Of a stretch of 59,221 bases of DNA, positions 34,972-45,019 are shown piece after piece. The notes beneath the pieces are model-generated. The model was given only the letters and a program-made list of their open reading frames with translations, did not search any database and was not told where the DNA came from. A program made the position numbers and the translations under genes. Source of the stretch: Cytobacillus gottheilii (lineage in GTDB: Bacteria; Bacillota; Bacilli; Bacillales; Cytobacillaceae); assembly GCF_900166665.1 (NCBI RefSeq), contig NZ_LT800494.1:1563732-1622952 (forward strand), in the 5' to 3' direction. Each line of letters opens with the position of its first letter. Within the stretch, counting starts at the first letter, position 1.

Positions 34972-35877
34972 TTGAAATTGGATGTGCTTTTTTCTAGAGC
35001 AGCCCAATTTGAAGGGAAAACGGTAGCAGTCGCTGCAGCTGAGGACCATGAGGTATTGCAAGCTGTAGCAAATGCTCTTAAGATGGACCTTGCTCAATTT
35101 TTGCTTTTCGGGAATAAGGATGAAATATCTAAGATCCTTGAGAAAATTGACAATAGCATTATTAACCATGAAAAGGTAAAGATCATTCATGCTGATTCAC
35201 CTGCTTTGGCTTCTGACCTTGCCGTTAAAGCTGTCAGCCAAAAAGAAGCAGATGTTCTTATGAAAGGCCATGTTAGTACAGCTGTTATTCTAAAGTCAGT
35301 TTTAAATAAGGAATACGGCCTGAGAACTGGCAATGTCTTGTCACATGTAGCTGTTTTCGAAGTGCCTGGGTTTAAATCCTTCAAAATTGTTACGGATGCA
35401 GCAATGAACCTTGCACCCGATTTGAATCAGAAGGTGCAAATTACAAATAACGCTGTCACGATCGCCAGAAGCATTGGGATTGAAGTGCCAAAAGTAGCAG
35501 CCATTGCGGCAGTTGAGGTTGTCAATCCTGCCATGCAGGCAACACTTGATGCAGCAGCCTTAACACAAATGAACCAGCGCGGCCAAATAAAGAATTGCAC
35601 GATTGATGGTCCGCTTGCCCTGGATAACGCTGTTTCAGAGCAGGCTGCCGCCAATAAGGGCATCAGTGGCGAAGTGGCGGGTCAGGCTGATATTTTGCTT
35701 GTACCGACCATCGAGGTTGGGAATACTCTTTATAAATCTCTTATTTATTTTGCACGAGCCAAAGTAGGTGCCGTAATTGCTGGTGCCAAAGCTCCAATTG
35801 TATTAACATCTCGAGCGGATTCAGCAGAGAGTAAGCTGTATTCATTAGCTCTTGCCATATGCTCTGTTCCAAGATAA
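34972..35877 (+). CDS. ptb: Phosphate butyryltransferase
   Basis: 301-residue phosphotransacylase (YqiS in B. subtilis) converting branched-chain or butyryl-CoA and phosphate to acyl phosphate, which Buk then uses to make ATP. Family motifs: LMKGHVSTAVILKSVLNKEYGLRTG, LSHVAVFEVPGFKSFKIVTDAAMNLAPDL, ITNNAVTIARSIGIEVPKVAAIAAVEVVNP and GQADILLVPTIEVGNTLYKSLIYF. The TTG at 34972 (MKLDVLF) is preferred, with AGGGG 10 bases upstream; TTG codons at 34963 and 34978 are alternatives. Confidence 0.95.
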   Translation: MKLDVLFSRAAQFEGKTVAVAAAEDHEVLQAVANALKMDLAQFLLFGNKDEISKILEKIDNSIINHEKVKIIHADSPALASDLAVKAVSQKEADVLMKGHVSTAVILKSVLNKEYGLRTGNVLSHVAVFEVPGFKSFKIVTDAAMNLAPDLNQKVQITNNAVTIARSIGIEVPKVAAIAAVEVVNPAMQATLDAAALTQMNQRGQIKNCTIDGPLALDNAVSEQAAANKGISGEVAGQADILLVPTIEVGNTLYKSLIYFARAKVGAVIAGAKAPIVLTSRADSAESKLYSLALAICSVPR

Positions 35878-35957
35878 TACTTTAAAACTTTATTGAACAT
35901 AAAGCCGATAGTTAGTATAAGAATACTCAAATAAAACTTCCTGGGGAGGAATTACAA

Positions 35958-37052
35958 ATGGAAATTTTCAAATATCTAGAAAAATATGATTACGAACAAG
36001 TAGTTTTTTGTCAAGATAAGCAATCAGGGTTAAAAGCCATAATCGCTATCCATGATACAACTCTTGGTCCTGCACTCGGAGGAACACGGATGTGGACTTA
36101 CGCTTCTGAAGAAGATGCCATTGAAGATGCGCTGCGGTTAGCAAAAGGAATGACCTATAAAAATGCCGCAGCGGGCTTAAACCTGGGCGGAGGGAAAACG
36201 GTTATTATTGGTGATCCACGCAAAGATAAAAATGAAGAAATGTTCCGTGCATTTGGCCGCTACATTCAAGGATTAAACGGCCGCTATATTACGGCTGAGG
36301 ATGTAGGGACAACTGTTGCCGATATGGATTTAATTCATGAAGAAACAGATTACGTAACGGGTATTTCTCCAGCCTTTGGCTCATCAGGAAACCCTTCTCC
36401 TGTTACAGCATATGGCTGTTATGTAGGCATGAAAGCAGCTGCTAAAGAAGCATTTGGGACAGATTCTTTAGAAGGAAAAGTTGTTGCTGTTCAAGGTGTC
36501 GGAAACGTTGCTTATCATTTATGTAAGCATCTGCACGAAGAAGGTGCTCAATTAATCGTAACGGATATTAATAAAGAAGCAGTGCAGCGTGCTGTTGATG
36601 ATTTTGGTGCTAAAGCGGTTGAGCCTGATGAAATTTATGCTGTTGACTGTGATATTTATGCTCCGTGTGCACTTGGTGCAACTATTAACGATGAAACAAT
36701 TCCGCAGCTGAAGGCAAAAGTAATTGCTGGTTCTGCCAATAATCAATTGAAAGAAGAACGTCATGGTGACATCATTCATGAAATGGGCATTGTTTATGCA
36801 CCAGATTATGTTATTAATGCAGGCGGAGTCATCAACGTTGCAGATGAACTATATGGCTACAATGCTGAACGCGCTATGAAGAAAGTGGAAGGTCTGTATG
36901 ACACAATTGCAAAGGTCATGGATATCTCGAAGCGTGATGGTATTCCAACCTATAAAGCTGCAGACCGAATGGCTGAAGAAAGAATTGAAAGAATGCGCAA
37001 TTCCCGCAGTCAATTTCTGCAAAACGGCCACAATATTTTAAGCCGCCGATAA
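35958..37052 (+). CDS. bcd: Branched-chain amino acid (leucine) dehydrogenase
   Basis: 364-residue NAD-dependent dehydrogenase oxidatively deaminating leucine, isoleucine and valine to keto acids. The N-terminal catalytic part has [12 protein letters not shown] and [26 protein letters not shown] with the catalytic lysines. The Rossmann domain starts [22 protein letters not shown]-terminal [18 protein letters not shown] is family-typical. GGGGAGGAATTACA precedes the ATG. It is the second gene of the sigma-54 operon. Confidence 0.97.
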   Translation: MEIFKYLEKYDYEQVVFCQDKQSGLKAIIAIHDTTLGPALGGTRMWTYASEEDAIEDALRLAKGMTYKNAAAGLNLGGGKTVIIGDPRKDKNEEMFRAFGRYIQGLNGRYITAEDVGTTVADMDLIHEETDYVTGISPAFGSSGNPSPVTAYGCYVGMKAAAKEAFGTDSLEGKVVAVQGVGNVAYHLCKHLHEEGAQLIVTDINKEAVQRAVDDFGAKAVEPDEIYAVDCDIYAPCALGATINDETIPQLKAKVIAGSANNQLKEERHGDIIHEMGIVYAPDYVINAGGVINVADELYGYNAERAMKKVEGLYDTIAKVMDISKRDGIPTYKAADRMAEERIERMRNSRSQFLQNGHNILSRR

Positions 37053-37077
37053 AAGGGCAGCTTCTAGTGAAAAATGC

Positions 37078-37111
37078 AGAGCGCTGAACAAAATTTCAGC
37101 GTCTTTGTCTT
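37078..37111 (+). terminator. Intercistronic hairpin between bcd and buk
   Basis: AGCGCTGAA and TTCAGCGT pair around CAAAA, followed by a T-rich stretch (CTTTGTCTTTT). Probably partial attenuation or an mRNA-stabilising hairpin inside the operon. Confidence 0.4.
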
Positions 37112-37161
37112 TTGAATAAAAAATGCGGATCTAATACCGCGTATTTAATGGAGGTTTAATC

Positions 37162-38271
37162 GTGCAGGAGCATACAAATCGAATTCTCGTCATCAATCCT
37201 GGATCAACATCTACGAAAATTGGCGTTTTCGATAATGATCTATCTATTTTTGAAAAAACCATTCGGCATGATGCGGAACTAATCAGCTCGTTTGAACAAA
37301 TCATTGATCAATATGAGTTTCGCAAAAACGCTATTTTAGAATCTTTAGATAGCGAAGGAATTAATATATCTAAACTTAATGCAGTGTGCGGCCGTGGCGG
37401 ATTACTTCGTCCGATTGAAGGTGGTACATATTCTGTTAACGATGAAATGCTAAAAGACCTGCGTGCGGGATTTGCGGGACAGCATGCTTCGAACCTCGGC
37501 GGAATTTTAGCATTTGAAATTGCTTCTGGATTGAACATTCCATCATTTATCGTCGATCCAGTTGTTGTTGATGAGTTGGAACCAATTGCGAAAATTTCAG
37601 GATTCTCCCTGATTGAAAGAACAAGCATTTTTCATGCTCTAAACCAAAAAGCAGTTGCACGCAGAGTGGCAAAGGAGCTTGGAAAGCCTTATGAACAGTT
37701 AAACTTAATTGTTACTCATATGGGCGGCGGTATAACGGTTGGTGCACATAAAAACGGGAAGGTTATTGATGTTAATAACGGACTTCATGGAGATGGTCCA
37801 TTTAGCCCGGAACGTGCAGGAACAGTCCCGGCTGGAGATCTTATCTCTCTATGCTATTCTGGCAGCTATTACCGCGAGGAAGTTATGAAAATGTTGGTAG
37901 GCCAAGGCGGACTTGTAGGTTATTTAGGTACAAATGATGCCGTTAAAGTTGAAGAAATGATTAAAAATGGAGATGAAAAGGCTAAGCTTGTATATGATGC
38001 CATGGCTTATCAGGTTGCAAAAGAAATAGGTTCGGCCGGGGCTGTGCTCAGCGGCAAGGTTGACGCCATCATTATTACAGGCGGATTGGCTTACGGCAAG
38101 GATTTTGTAAAAGAAATCAGCAATCGCATCAGCTGGATTGCAGATGTTATTGTAAAGCCGGGAGAAAACGAACTTCAGGCTCTTGCAGAAGGGGCATTGC
38201 GAGTGTTGCTCGGTGAAGAAGGACCAAAAGATTATCCTGGTACAATATCAAGCAGAACGGCTGTAAAATAG
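37162..38271 (+). CDS. buk: Butyrate kinase
   Basis: 369-residue acetokinase-family enzyme making ATP from (branched) acyl phosphate. The N-terminal phosphate loop is [55 protein letters not shown] and [12 protein letters not shown] are the nucleotide/substrate signatures. The GTG start follows ATGGAGGTTTAATC. Length is normal for Buk. Confidence 0.97.
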   Translation: MQEHTNRILVINPGSTSTKIGVFDNDLSIFEKTIRHDAELISSFEQIIDQYEFRKNAILESLDSEGINISKLNAVCGRGGLLRPIEGGTYSVNDEMLKDLRAGFAGQHASNLGGILAFEIASGLNIPSFIVDPVVVDELEPIAKISGFSLIERTSIFHALNQKAVARRVAKELGKPYEQLNLIVTHMGGGITVGAHKNGKVIDVNNGLHGDGPFSPERAGTVPAGDLISLCYSGSYYREEVMKMLVGQGGLVGYLGTNDAVKVEEMIKNGDEKAKLVYDAMAYQVAKEIGSAGAVLSGKVDAIIITGGLAYGKDFVKEISNRISWIADVIVKPGENELQALAEGALRVLLGEEGPKDYPGTISSRTAVK

Positions 38272-38282
38272 GAGGAACGAAC

Positions 38283-39701
38283 ATGGCACAAGAATATGAT
38301 TTGGTCATTCTTGGCGGAGGTACAGGCGGTTATGTAGCAGCAATCCGCGCATCTCAGCTTGGATTAAAGACAGCATTAGTTGAAAAAGGGAAGCTTGGCG
38401 GCACATGTCTGCATAATGGCTGTATTCCAAGCAAGGCTTTGTTAAGGAGTGCTGAAGTATATGCAACGGCAAAGCGCAGTGATGAATACGGTATTATGAC
38501 GAGTGATGTAACAGTAGATTTCGGCAAAGTACAAGAACGTAAAGGGAAAATCGTTGAGACTCTTCATAAAGGCGTTCAACATTTAATGAAACAAGGAAAA
38601 ATTGATGTGTACGAAGGCCTTGGCCGTATACTGGGACCATCGATTTTCTCACCTATGCCTGGGACCATATCCGTTGAGATGAACAATGGCGAGGAAAATG
38701 AAATGCTGATTCCTAAGAATGTGATAGTAGCTACTGGTTCCCGTCCTCGTACATTGCCTGGATTAGAAATTGGCGGCAATGTTATGACATCTGATGAGGC
38801 TCTTAAGCTGGAGGAAATTCCTTCTTCTATTATCATCGTCGGCGGCGGTGTAATTGGGATTGAGTGGGCATCAATGTTATCAGACTTTGGCGCTGAAGTT
38901 ACGGTCATTGAGTATGCAGACCGCATTATTCCGACAGAAGATAAAGAGATTTCAAAAGAAATGCAGCGTCTGATGAAGAAAAAAGGCGTTAAAATCGTAA
39001 CAAATGCAAAAGTTTTGCCTGAAACATTATCACAAGGTGATCAAGTAACCATATCCGCTGAAGTGAAGGGCGAACAGAAACAATTCACCGCTGAAAAACT
39101 GCTGGTTTCGGTTGGCAGACAGGCAAACACTGAGGGAATCGGCATTGAAAATACCGATATTCAGGTTGAAAAAGGCGCTATTCTGGTCAACGAATACTAT
39201 CAAACAAAAGAATCACATATTTATGCGATTGGAGATGTCATCGGCGGCTTACAGCTTGCCCATGTTGCTTCACATGAAGGGATTACCGCAGTTGAACATA
39301 TTGCCGGAGAAAATCCTTCGCCGCTTGATTATCGTTTGATTTCTAAATGTATTTACAGTTCACCGGAAGCAGCAAGTGTTGGCTATACAGAAGATGAAGC
39401 GAGGGAAAAAGGCTACAAAGTGAAAACCGGCAAGTTCTCTTTCCGTGCGATCGGAAAAGCGCTCGTGTATGGCGAATCAGATGGCTTTGTCAAAATCATT
39501 GCTGATGAAGAAACAAACGATCTTTTAGGCGTGCATATGATTGGACCGCATGTGACAGATATGATTTCTGAAGCTGGTCTTGCAATGGTATTAGATGCAA
39601 CACCATGGGAGGTTGCACATACGATTCACCCGCATCCAACATTATCAGAAGCCATCGGGGAAGCTGCTCTTGCTGTTGAAGGCAAGGCTATTCACGGCTA
39701 G
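38283..39701 (+). CDS. lpdV: Dihydrolipoyl dehydrogenase of the branched-chain keto acid complex
   Basis: 472-residue FAD-dependent E3 subunit that reoxidises the dihydrolipoyl arm of BkdB. FAD motif DLVILGGGTGGYVAAIRASQLG, redox-active disulfide GGTCLHNGCIPSK, NAD motif IIIVGGGVIGIEWASML and the C-terminal dimer-interface HTIHPHPTLSEAIGEAA with the catalytic His-Glu. It lies 11 bases after buk; GGAGGAACGAAC is the ribosome binding site. Confidence 0.97.
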   Translation: MAQEYDLVILGGGTGGYVAAIRASQLGLKTALVEKGKLGGTCLHNGCIPSKALLRSAEVYATAKRSDEYGIMTSDVTVDFGKVQERKGKIVETLHKGVQHLMKQGKIDVYEGLGRILGPSIFSPMPGTISVEMNNGEENEMLIPKNVIVATGSRPRTLPGLEIGGNVMTSDEALKLEEIPSSIIIVGGGVIGIEWASMLSDFGAEVTVIEYADRIIPTEDKEISKEMQRLMKKKGVKIVTNAKVLPETLSQGDQVTISAEVKGEQKQFTAEKLLVSVGRQANTEGIGIENTDIQVEKGAILVNEYYQTKESHIYAIGDVIGGLQLAHVASHEGITAVEHIAGENPSPLDYRLISKCIYSSPEAASVGYTEDEAREKGYKVKTGKFSFRAIGKALVYGESDGFVKIIADEETNDLLGVHMIGPHVTDMISEAGLAMVLDATPWEVAHTIHPHPTLSEAIGEAALAVEGKAIHG

Positions 39702-39733
39702 ACCGACACTACATATATTTAGGAGGTTATACA

Positions 39734-40726
39734 ATGGATAAAAACCGTCATAAAGCATTAGGCTTAAGTGATGAACAAGTTCTTGAAATGTATGAAACAA
39801 TGCTGCTTGCTCGCCGAATCGATGAGCGGATGTGGCTTTTAAACCGTGCAGGTAAAATTCCTTTTGTTATTTCATGTCAGGGGCAGGAAGCTGCACAAGT
39901 TGGAGCCGCATTTGCCTTAGATCGTGAAAAAGATTATGCGCTTCCATACTACCGTGATATGGGAGTGGTATTAGCTTTTGGCATGACTGCAAGAGAGCTT
40001 ATGCTTTCAGGATTTGCAAAGGCAGAGGATCCAAACTCAGGCGGACGCCAGATGCCAGGACACTTTGGACAAAAGAAAAATCGAATTGTTACAGGATCTT
40101 CGCCTGTTACAACTCAGGTGCCGCACGCAGTAGGAATCGCGTTGGCAGGCAAAATGGAAGGCAAAGATCTTGTTACGTTTGTAACCTTTGGAGAAGGCTC
40201 ATCCAACCAGGGTGATTTCCATGAAGGCGCCAATTTTGCAGGTGTACACAAGCTTCCGGTCATTTTTATGTGTGAAAATAATAAATATGCGATTTCTGTT
40301 CCAATTGAGAAGCAATTGGCATGTGAAAAAGTATCTGATCGTGCTATTGGCTATGGAATGCCAGGCGTTACGGTTGATGGAAATGATCCATTAGCGGTTT
40401 ATGAAGCTGTTAAGGAAGCGGCTGACAGAGGACGCCGCGGAGAAGGTCCAACATTAGTTGAAACCGTTTCTTATCGTTTAACACCGCACTCTTCTGATGA
40501 TGATGACCGCAGCTATCGTGCTCCAGAAGAAGTGGCTGAAGCGAAAACAAAGGATTCCATCATTACTTTTGGTGCGTACTTAAAAGAAAATGGAATCATG
40601 GATGATGCAAAGGAAAAAGAAATCAATGATCGTATTATGGATTTGGTGAATGAGGCAACGGATTATGCTGAGAATGCGCCATATGCAAATCCAGAAGATG
40701 CATTAAAATACGTTTACGCTGAATAG
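39734..40726 (+). CDS. bkdAA: Branched-chain keto acid dehydrogenase E1 alpha
   Basis: 330-residue thiamine-diphosphate subunit decarboxylating branched keto acids. The ThDP motif runs from GEGSSNQGDFHEGANFA to IFMCENNKYAIS (GDG-like start GEG and ending NN). RLTPHSSDDDDRSYRAPEEV contains the Ser loop typical of BCKDH E1 alpha. AGGAGGTTATACA precedes the ATG. It pairs with BkdAB to form the E1 heterotetramer. Confidence 0.97.
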   Translation: MDKNRHKALGLSDEQVLEMYETMLLARRIDERMWLLNRAGKIPFVISCQGQEAAQVGAAFALDREKDYALPYYRDMGVVLAFGMTARELMLSGFAKAEDPNSGGRQMPGHFGQKKNRIVTGSSPVTTQVPHAVGIALAGKMEGKDLVTFVTFGEGSSNQGDFHEGANFAGVHKLPVIFMCENNKYAISVPIEKQLACEKVSDRAIGYGMPGVTVDGNDPLAVYEAVKEAADRGRRGEGPTLVETVSYRLTPHSSDDDDRSYRAPEEVAEAKTKDSIITFGAYLKENGIMDDAKEKEINDRIMDLVNEATDYAENAPYANPEDALKYVYAE

Positions 40727-40741
40727 CAGGGGGGAGAAAAC

Positions 40742-41725
40742 ATGGCTGTTATTTCTTATATTGATGCGGTTACAATGGCAATCCGCGAAGAAATGGAAAG
40801 AGATTCAAAAGTATTTGTATTAGGTGAAGATGTAGGGTTAAAGGGTGGAGTTTTTAAAGCGACTCAAGGATTATATGATCAATTTGGCGAAGATCGTGTG
40901 ATTGATACGCCTTTGGCTGAGTCAGCTATTGCAGGTGTTGGAATTGGCGCAGCAATGTACGGAATGCGTCCGATTGCGGAGATGCAATTTGCTGACTTTA
41001 TCATGCCTGCCGTTAACCAAATTATTTCTGAGGCTGCTAGAATTCGCTATCGTTCTAATAATGATTGGAGCTGTCCAATGGTCATTCGTGCTCCTTATGG
41101 CGGCGGTGTACATGGTGCATTATATCATTCTCAATCCGTTGAAGCAGTTTTTGCGAATCAGCCTGGATTAAAAATCGTCATGCCTTCAACTCCTTACGAT
41201 GTGAAAGGCTTGCTGAAGGCAGCCATTCGAGATGAAGATCCAGTTTTATTCTTTGAACATAAACGTGCGTATCGTTTGATCAAAGGTGAAGTGCCTACTG
41301 ATGATTATGTATTGCCCATCGGCAAAGCAGACGTAAAACGCGAAGGTGAAGACATAACGGTTATTACATATGGTTTATGTGTTCACTTTGCACTGCAGGC
41401 GGCTGAAAGATTGGCTAAAGACGGTATTTCTGCTCATATTCTTGATTTAAGAACCATTTACCCGCTTGATAAAGAAGCGATCATCGAAGCTGCTTCTAAG
41501 ACTGGAAAAGTGCTTCTTCTAACTGAGGACAATAAAGAAGGAAGCATTATGGGTGAAGTTGCTGCTATTATTGCAGAAAATTGCTTGTTTGAACTCGATG
41601 CGCCGATTAAGCGATTAGCAGGTCCAGATGTTCCAGCAATGCCATATGCTCCAACAATGGAAAAGTACTTTATGGTAAACCCAGATAAAGTCGAAAAAGC
41701 AATGAGAGAGCTGGCTGAATTTTAA
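40742..41725 (+). CDS. bkdAB: Branched-chain keto acid dehydrogenase E1 beta
   Basis: 327-residue transketolase-like E1 beta subunit. Visible: FVLGEDVGLKGGVFKATQGL, DTPLAESAIAGVGIGAAMYGMRPIAEMQFADFI, VIRAPYGGGVHGALYHSQSVEA with the active-site His, and LDLRTIYPLDKEAI. GGGGGGAGAAAAC is the ribosome binding site. Its products, isovaleryl-, isobutyryl- and 2-methylbutyryl-CoA, also prime branched-chain fatty acids. Confidence 0.97.
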   Translation: MAVISYIDAVTMAIREEMERDSKVFVLGEDVGLKGGVFKATQGLYDQFGEDRVIDTPLAESAIAGVGIGAAMYGMRPIAEMQFADFIMPAVNQIISEAARIRYRSNNDWSCPMVIRAPYGGGVHGALYHSQSVEAVFANQPGLKIVMPSTPYDVKGLLKAAIRDEDPVLFFEHKRAYRLIKGEVPTDDYVLPIGKADVKREGEDITVITYGLCVHFALQAAERLAKDGISAHILDLRTIYPLDKEAIIEAASKTGKVLLLTEDNKEGSIMGEVAAIIAENCLFELDAPIKRLAGPDVPAMPYAPTMEKYFMVNPDKVEKAMRELAEF

Positions 41726-41773
41726 ATAGATTGGATTACAGGTCAAAAAAAAGCGGCATAGGAGGTCAAAGCA

Positions 41774-43090
41774 TTGGCAATCGAACAAATTAAAATGCCT
41801 CAATTAGGGGAAAGTGTAACCGAAGGAACAATCAGCAAGTGGCTGGTTGCTGTTGGAGACAAAGTAAATAAATATGATCCTTTAGCAGAGGTTATGACAG
41901 ATAAAGTAAATGCAGAGGTGCCTTCATCCTTTGCAGGAGTGATTAAAGAACTTATTGCAGAAGAAGGCGAAACATATGAAGTTGGACAAGTAATTATGAC
42001 AATTGAAACAGAATCTGGCGGAAGTTCAGAGGCTTCTTCTAACCAGTCACAATCAGTAAAGGAAGAACCTAAAACGGAAGCGGCAGCAGAAAAAGCGCCA
42101 GCTGTAAAGCAGGATCGTCCTGCTGGAAGCAAAGCCCGTTATTCTCCAGCTGTTTTAAGGCTTTCACAGGAACATGGCATTGATTTAAATCAAGTAGCTG
42201 GTACTGGAGCGGAAGGAAGGATTACAAGAAAAGATTTAATGAAAATCATTGAATCCGGTCAAATTCCAACTCAGTCTTCTGCGAAAGAAGAAGTGAAAGA
42301 ACAGCAGCAGGCTGCAGAGACGAAAACAGAAGCTGTTGCTCCAGCACCAAAAACGCAAGCACCAGCATCCAATGTACCTGTTGTCCCTGGGGATATTGAA
42401 ATTCCTGTTACTGGTGTCAGAAAAGCAATTGCTGCTAATATGCTGCGCAGCAAGCATGAAGCACCACACGCTTGGACAATGATGGAAGTGGATGTTACAA
42501 ACCTTGTAGAATATAGAAACACTATTAAAGATGAGTTCAAAAAGAAAGAAGGCTTCAATCTAACATTCTTCGCCTTCTTTGTAAAAGCCGTTTCACAAGC
42601 GCTTAAAGAATATCCGCAAATGAATTCCATGTGGGCAGGCGACAAGATCATTCAAAAGAAAGACATCAATATTTCAATCGCCGTTGCAACTGAGGATGCT
42701 TTATTTGTTCCAGTGATTAAAAATGCCGATGAAAAGACGATAAAAGGAATTGGCCGCGAAATCGGTGAGCTCGCAGGAAAGGTTCGTGCCGGCAAGCTTA
42801 CATCAGCAGAGATGCAAGGCGGTACATTTACTGTTAATAACACAGGCTCTTTTGGCTCCGTTCAATCAATGGGTATCATCAATTACCCTCAAGCTGCGAT
42901 CTTACAGGTTGAATCAATTGTCAAACGCCCAGTAGTCATGAACAATGGCATGATTGCTGTCCGCGACATGGTTAACCTATGTCTGTCGCTTGATCACCGT
43001 GTATTAGATGGACTTGTATGCGGAAGATTCTTACAGCGTGTGAAAGAAATTCTTGAAAACATTTCGAAAGAGAATACATCTGTTTATTAA
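41774..43090 (+). CDS. bkdB: Branched-chain keto acid dehydrogenase E2 (dihydrolipoyl transacylase)
   Basis: 438-residue E2 core. Lipoyl domain at 1-78, with Lys44 in VMTDKVNAEVPS as the lipoylation site; Ala/Pro/Glu-rich linkers; an E3/E1-binding domain (ARYSPAVLRLSQEHGIDLNQVAGTGAEGRITRKDL, about 121-157); and a catalytic domain ending in SLDHRVLDGLVCGRFLQ with the HRxxDG active site. TTG start after AGGAGGTCAAAGCA. It is the last gene of the operon. Lipoylation should depend on the LipM pathway. Confidence 0.97.
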   Translation: MAIEQIKMPQLGESVTEGTISKWLVAVGDKVNKYDPLAEVMTDKVNAEVPSSFAGVIKELIAEEGETYEVGQVIMTIETESGGSSEASSNQSQSVKEEPKTEAAAEKAPAVKQDRPAGSKARYSPAVLRLSQEHGIDLNQVAGTGAEGRITRKDLMKIIESGQIPTQSSAKEEVKEQQQAAETKTEAVAPAPKTQAPASNVPVVPGDIEIPVTGVRKAIAANMLRSKHEAPHAWTMMEVDVTNLVEYRNTIKDEFKKKEGFNLTFFAFFVKAVSQALKEYPQMNSMWAGDKIIQKKDINISIAVATEDALFVPVIKNADEKTIKGIGREIGELAGKVRAGKLTSAEMQGGTFTVNNTGSFGSVQSMGIINYPQAAILQVESIVKRPVVMNNGMIAVRDMVNLCLSLDHRVLDGLVCGRFLQRVKEILENISKENTSVY

Positions 43091-43093
43091 TAG

Positions 43094-43124
43094 AAAAACT
43101 GCTGCTTTCTGCAGCGGTTTTTTA
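43094..43124 (+). terminator. Terminator of the bkd operon
   Basis: AAAACTGCTGC and GCAGCGGTTTTTT pair around TTTCT, one G-T wobble. Confidence 0.88.
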
Positions 43125-43224
43125 TTATTTTTGCAGGATAGAAGAAGATTCGGCCCATCTGCTAATTTAGAATAAAAAACTTATTCATCTATTGTCTTGC
43201 CGTTTTTAAGTTTTCATAAAATGA

Positions 43225-43255
43225 AAAAAAAGACCAGTGCCTCTGCAAGCACTGG
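43225..43255 (-). terminator. Isolated hairpin before brxB
   Basis: CCAGTGC (43234-43240) and GCACTGG (43249-43255) pair; on the minus strand this is followed by CTTTTTTTT, i.e. a terminator facing left with no gene to end. The rest of 43125-43427 is AT-rich without a gene. Confidence 0.45.
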
Positions 43256-43427
43256 ACAATCTAGGGAGTATTAGGGGTATGGATCTTGATGTACATATAT
43301 ACTTCCCCGATCAAAAGGATGTTAAACTTTTGTGGCAAAAAACTCTCTTCATTGTAAAAATAGTCGTTAAATTGGTATGATAGATAATGTAAATAAGCTT
43401 ATATATTTTTAAAGGAGTGCTGGGAAT

Positions 43428-43865
43428 ATGAATATGGATTTTAACTTTTTAATGAATGACGTCGTTCAGCAGGCTCGCAAGGAAATTGCTGCGGCAGGAT
43501 ATACAGAATTAAAAACACCTGATGAAGTAAAAGAGGCTTTTGCAAAAGAGGGAACAACACTTGTAATGGTAAACTCTGTCTGCGGCTGTGCTGGCGGCAT
43601 CGCTCGTCCTGCAGCTGCTCATTCTGTGCATTTCGATCAGCGTCCAGATCACTTAGTAACTGTATTTGCAGGCCAGGATAAAGAAGCGACTGAACTTGCG
43701 CGCACGTATTTTACAGGCTATCCGCCGTCCTCACCATCATTTGCATTATTAAAAGATGGCAAGCTGTGCACTATGGTTGAGCGTCATGAGATCGAAGGCC
43801 ACCAGCCAATGGAAGTTGTGCATAAACTGCAAAGCGCATTTGAAACACATTGCTCAGAACTATAA
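43428..43865 (+). CDS. brxB: Bacilliredoxin BrxB (YqiW)
   Basis: 145-residue thioredoxin-fold bacilliredoxin (DUF1094), which removes bacillithiol from S-bacillithiolated proteins. The active site is [17 protein letters not shown], a CGC motif at Cys52-Cys54. The C-terminal part is [44 protein letters not shown] precedes the ATG. Monocistronic, followed by a dispersed terminator module. Confidence 0.96.
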   Translation: MNMDFNFLMNDVVQQARKEIAAAGYTELKTPDEVKEAFAKEGTTLVMVNSVCGCAGGIARPAAAHSVHFDQRPDHLVTVFAGQDKEATELARTYFTGYPPSSPSFALLKDGKLCTMVERHEIEGHQPMEVVHKLQSAFETHCSEL

Positions 43866-43872
43866 TATAAGT

Positions 43873-43955
43873 AAGAGCCTGGGATATAAGTAGTTAACAC
43901 ACCAATAGAACCGAATGGTTAGGAAGGTCATCTTTCTAATCATTCGGTTTTTTAT
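43873..43955 (+). repeat. Dispersed terminator-bearing repeat, copy 2
   Basis: Leader AAGAGCCTGGGATATAAGTA, then ACACACCAATAGAACCGAATGG and the stem CCGAATGGTTAG (43911-43922) / CTAATCATTCGG (43936-43947) plus T6. It shares leader, spacer and stem with 521-600. It serves as terminator of brxB. AT-rich DNA without a gene follows to 44100. Confidence 0.8.
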
Positions 43956-44113
43956 TTATGATTATCAAATACATTGCATTAACATATTTTCAATTTCTCT
44001 CTCTTTCCAATTAGAAAAAGTTCTTAAGACATGAAATTTAAACATATAAATGGAAATGATTTTACTTGATATTGTCTGAATGTTCAATTATTATTTATAT
44101 TATTAAAATTATA

Positions 44114-44141
44114 TTGCATAAATATAAACATGTGTTAAAAT
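44114..44141 (+). promoter_or_regulatory. Likely promoter of the artPQR operon
   Basis: TTGCAT (44114-44119), 16 bases, TAAAAT (44136-44141) with an upstream TGTG. The very AT-rich surroundings (TGCATAAATATAAACA, TGAATATTTATTA) could hold ArgR boxes, but the match is too loose to call. Confidence 0.45.
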
Positions 44142-44218
44142 ACATTTAGATGAATATTTATTACTTGTTTATGCATAAAAAATATTTTAATCATATAATA
44201 TTTAGGGGGAAAATAAAG

Positions 44219-45010
44219 ATGAAAAAGCTATTATCTTTAATGCTAATGTGTGTCGTATTTGCAGGTGTTTTAGCTGCATGTGGAACAGACGAAGGTGATT
44301 CAGGCAACGGTACAGAAGGCGATGATTCAGAAAAGAAAGAATTAGTTATGGGAACGTCAGCTGACTATCCGCCATTCGAGTATATTGACACAGCTAAAGG
44401 CGATGATATTATTGGGCTTGATGTGGATATTGCAAAAGCAGTTACAGAGAAACTAGGTTATGAGTTTACGATTAAAGATATGGACTTTGCAGGGCTGATT
44501 CAAGCATTGCAGTCTGGTCAGGTTGATTTTGTACTTTCAGCTATGTCAGCAACAGATGAACGTAAAGAAAGTGTAGATTTCAGTGAAATCTATTATACTT
44601 CTAAGCATATGATTGTTTCACAAGCAGGAAGCGGTATTGAATCAGTCGAAGATTTAGCAGGGAAAACAGTTGGTGTTCAGTTAGGATCTATCCAGGAAGG
44701 AAAAGGGGAAGAGCTGGCTGAAGAAGTAGATATGACAATCGAAAGCAGAAACCGTATCCCTGAGCTTATTCAGGAAATTAAAGCTGGCCGCTTCGAAGCT
44801 GCTATTATTGAAGATACTGTAGCACAAGGCTACTTTGAAGAAAATGCAGACCTTGAAGGGTTTACAGTAGAAGATGCAGATGGCGGCTACGCAATTGCTC
44901 TTCCAAAAGATAGTGAACTTACTGATGAATTTAATGAAGCTCTTCAAGAAATGATTGATAACGGTGAACTTGATGAAATCATTAAGAAATGGTTTGAAGG
45001 GGAAGAATAA
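44219..45010 (+). CDS. artP: Amino-acid ABC transporter substrate-binding lipoprotein
   Basis: 263-residue family 3 extracellular solute-binding protein; the B. subtilis counterpart is YqiX/ArtP, for arginine or related cationic amino acids. Signal peptide with lipobox VLAAC (lipidated Cys about residue 20) and an acidic, Gly/Ser/Asp-rich spacer. The ligand domain carries LVMGTSADYPPFEYID, GLDVDIAKAVTEKLGYEF, MDFAGLIQALQSGQVDFVLSAMSATDERK and the C-terminal MIDNGELDEIIKKWF. Start ATG at 44219 after AGGGGGAAAATAAAG; in-frame ATGs upstream are not used. A hairpin separates it from the permease gene. Confidence 0.93.
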   Translation: MKKLLSLMLMCVVFAGVLAACGTDEGDSGNGTEGDDSEKKELVMGTSADYPPFEYIDTAKGDDIIGLDVDIAKAVTEKLGYEFTIKDMDFAGLIQALQSGQVDFVLSAMSATDERKESVDFSEIYYTSKHMIVSQAGSGIESVEDLAGKTVGVQLGSIQEGKGEELAEEVDMTIESRNRIPELIQEIKAGRFEAAIIEDTVAQGYFEENADLEGFTVEDADGGYAIALPKDSELTDEFNEALQEMIDNGELDEIIKKWFEGEE

Positions 45011-45019
45011 ATATCAGAC

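Noticed and set aside
44090..44165. ArgR boxes upstream of artP
   Set aside because: The region is so AT-rich that partial matches to the ARG box arise by chance; no clean paired sites seen.
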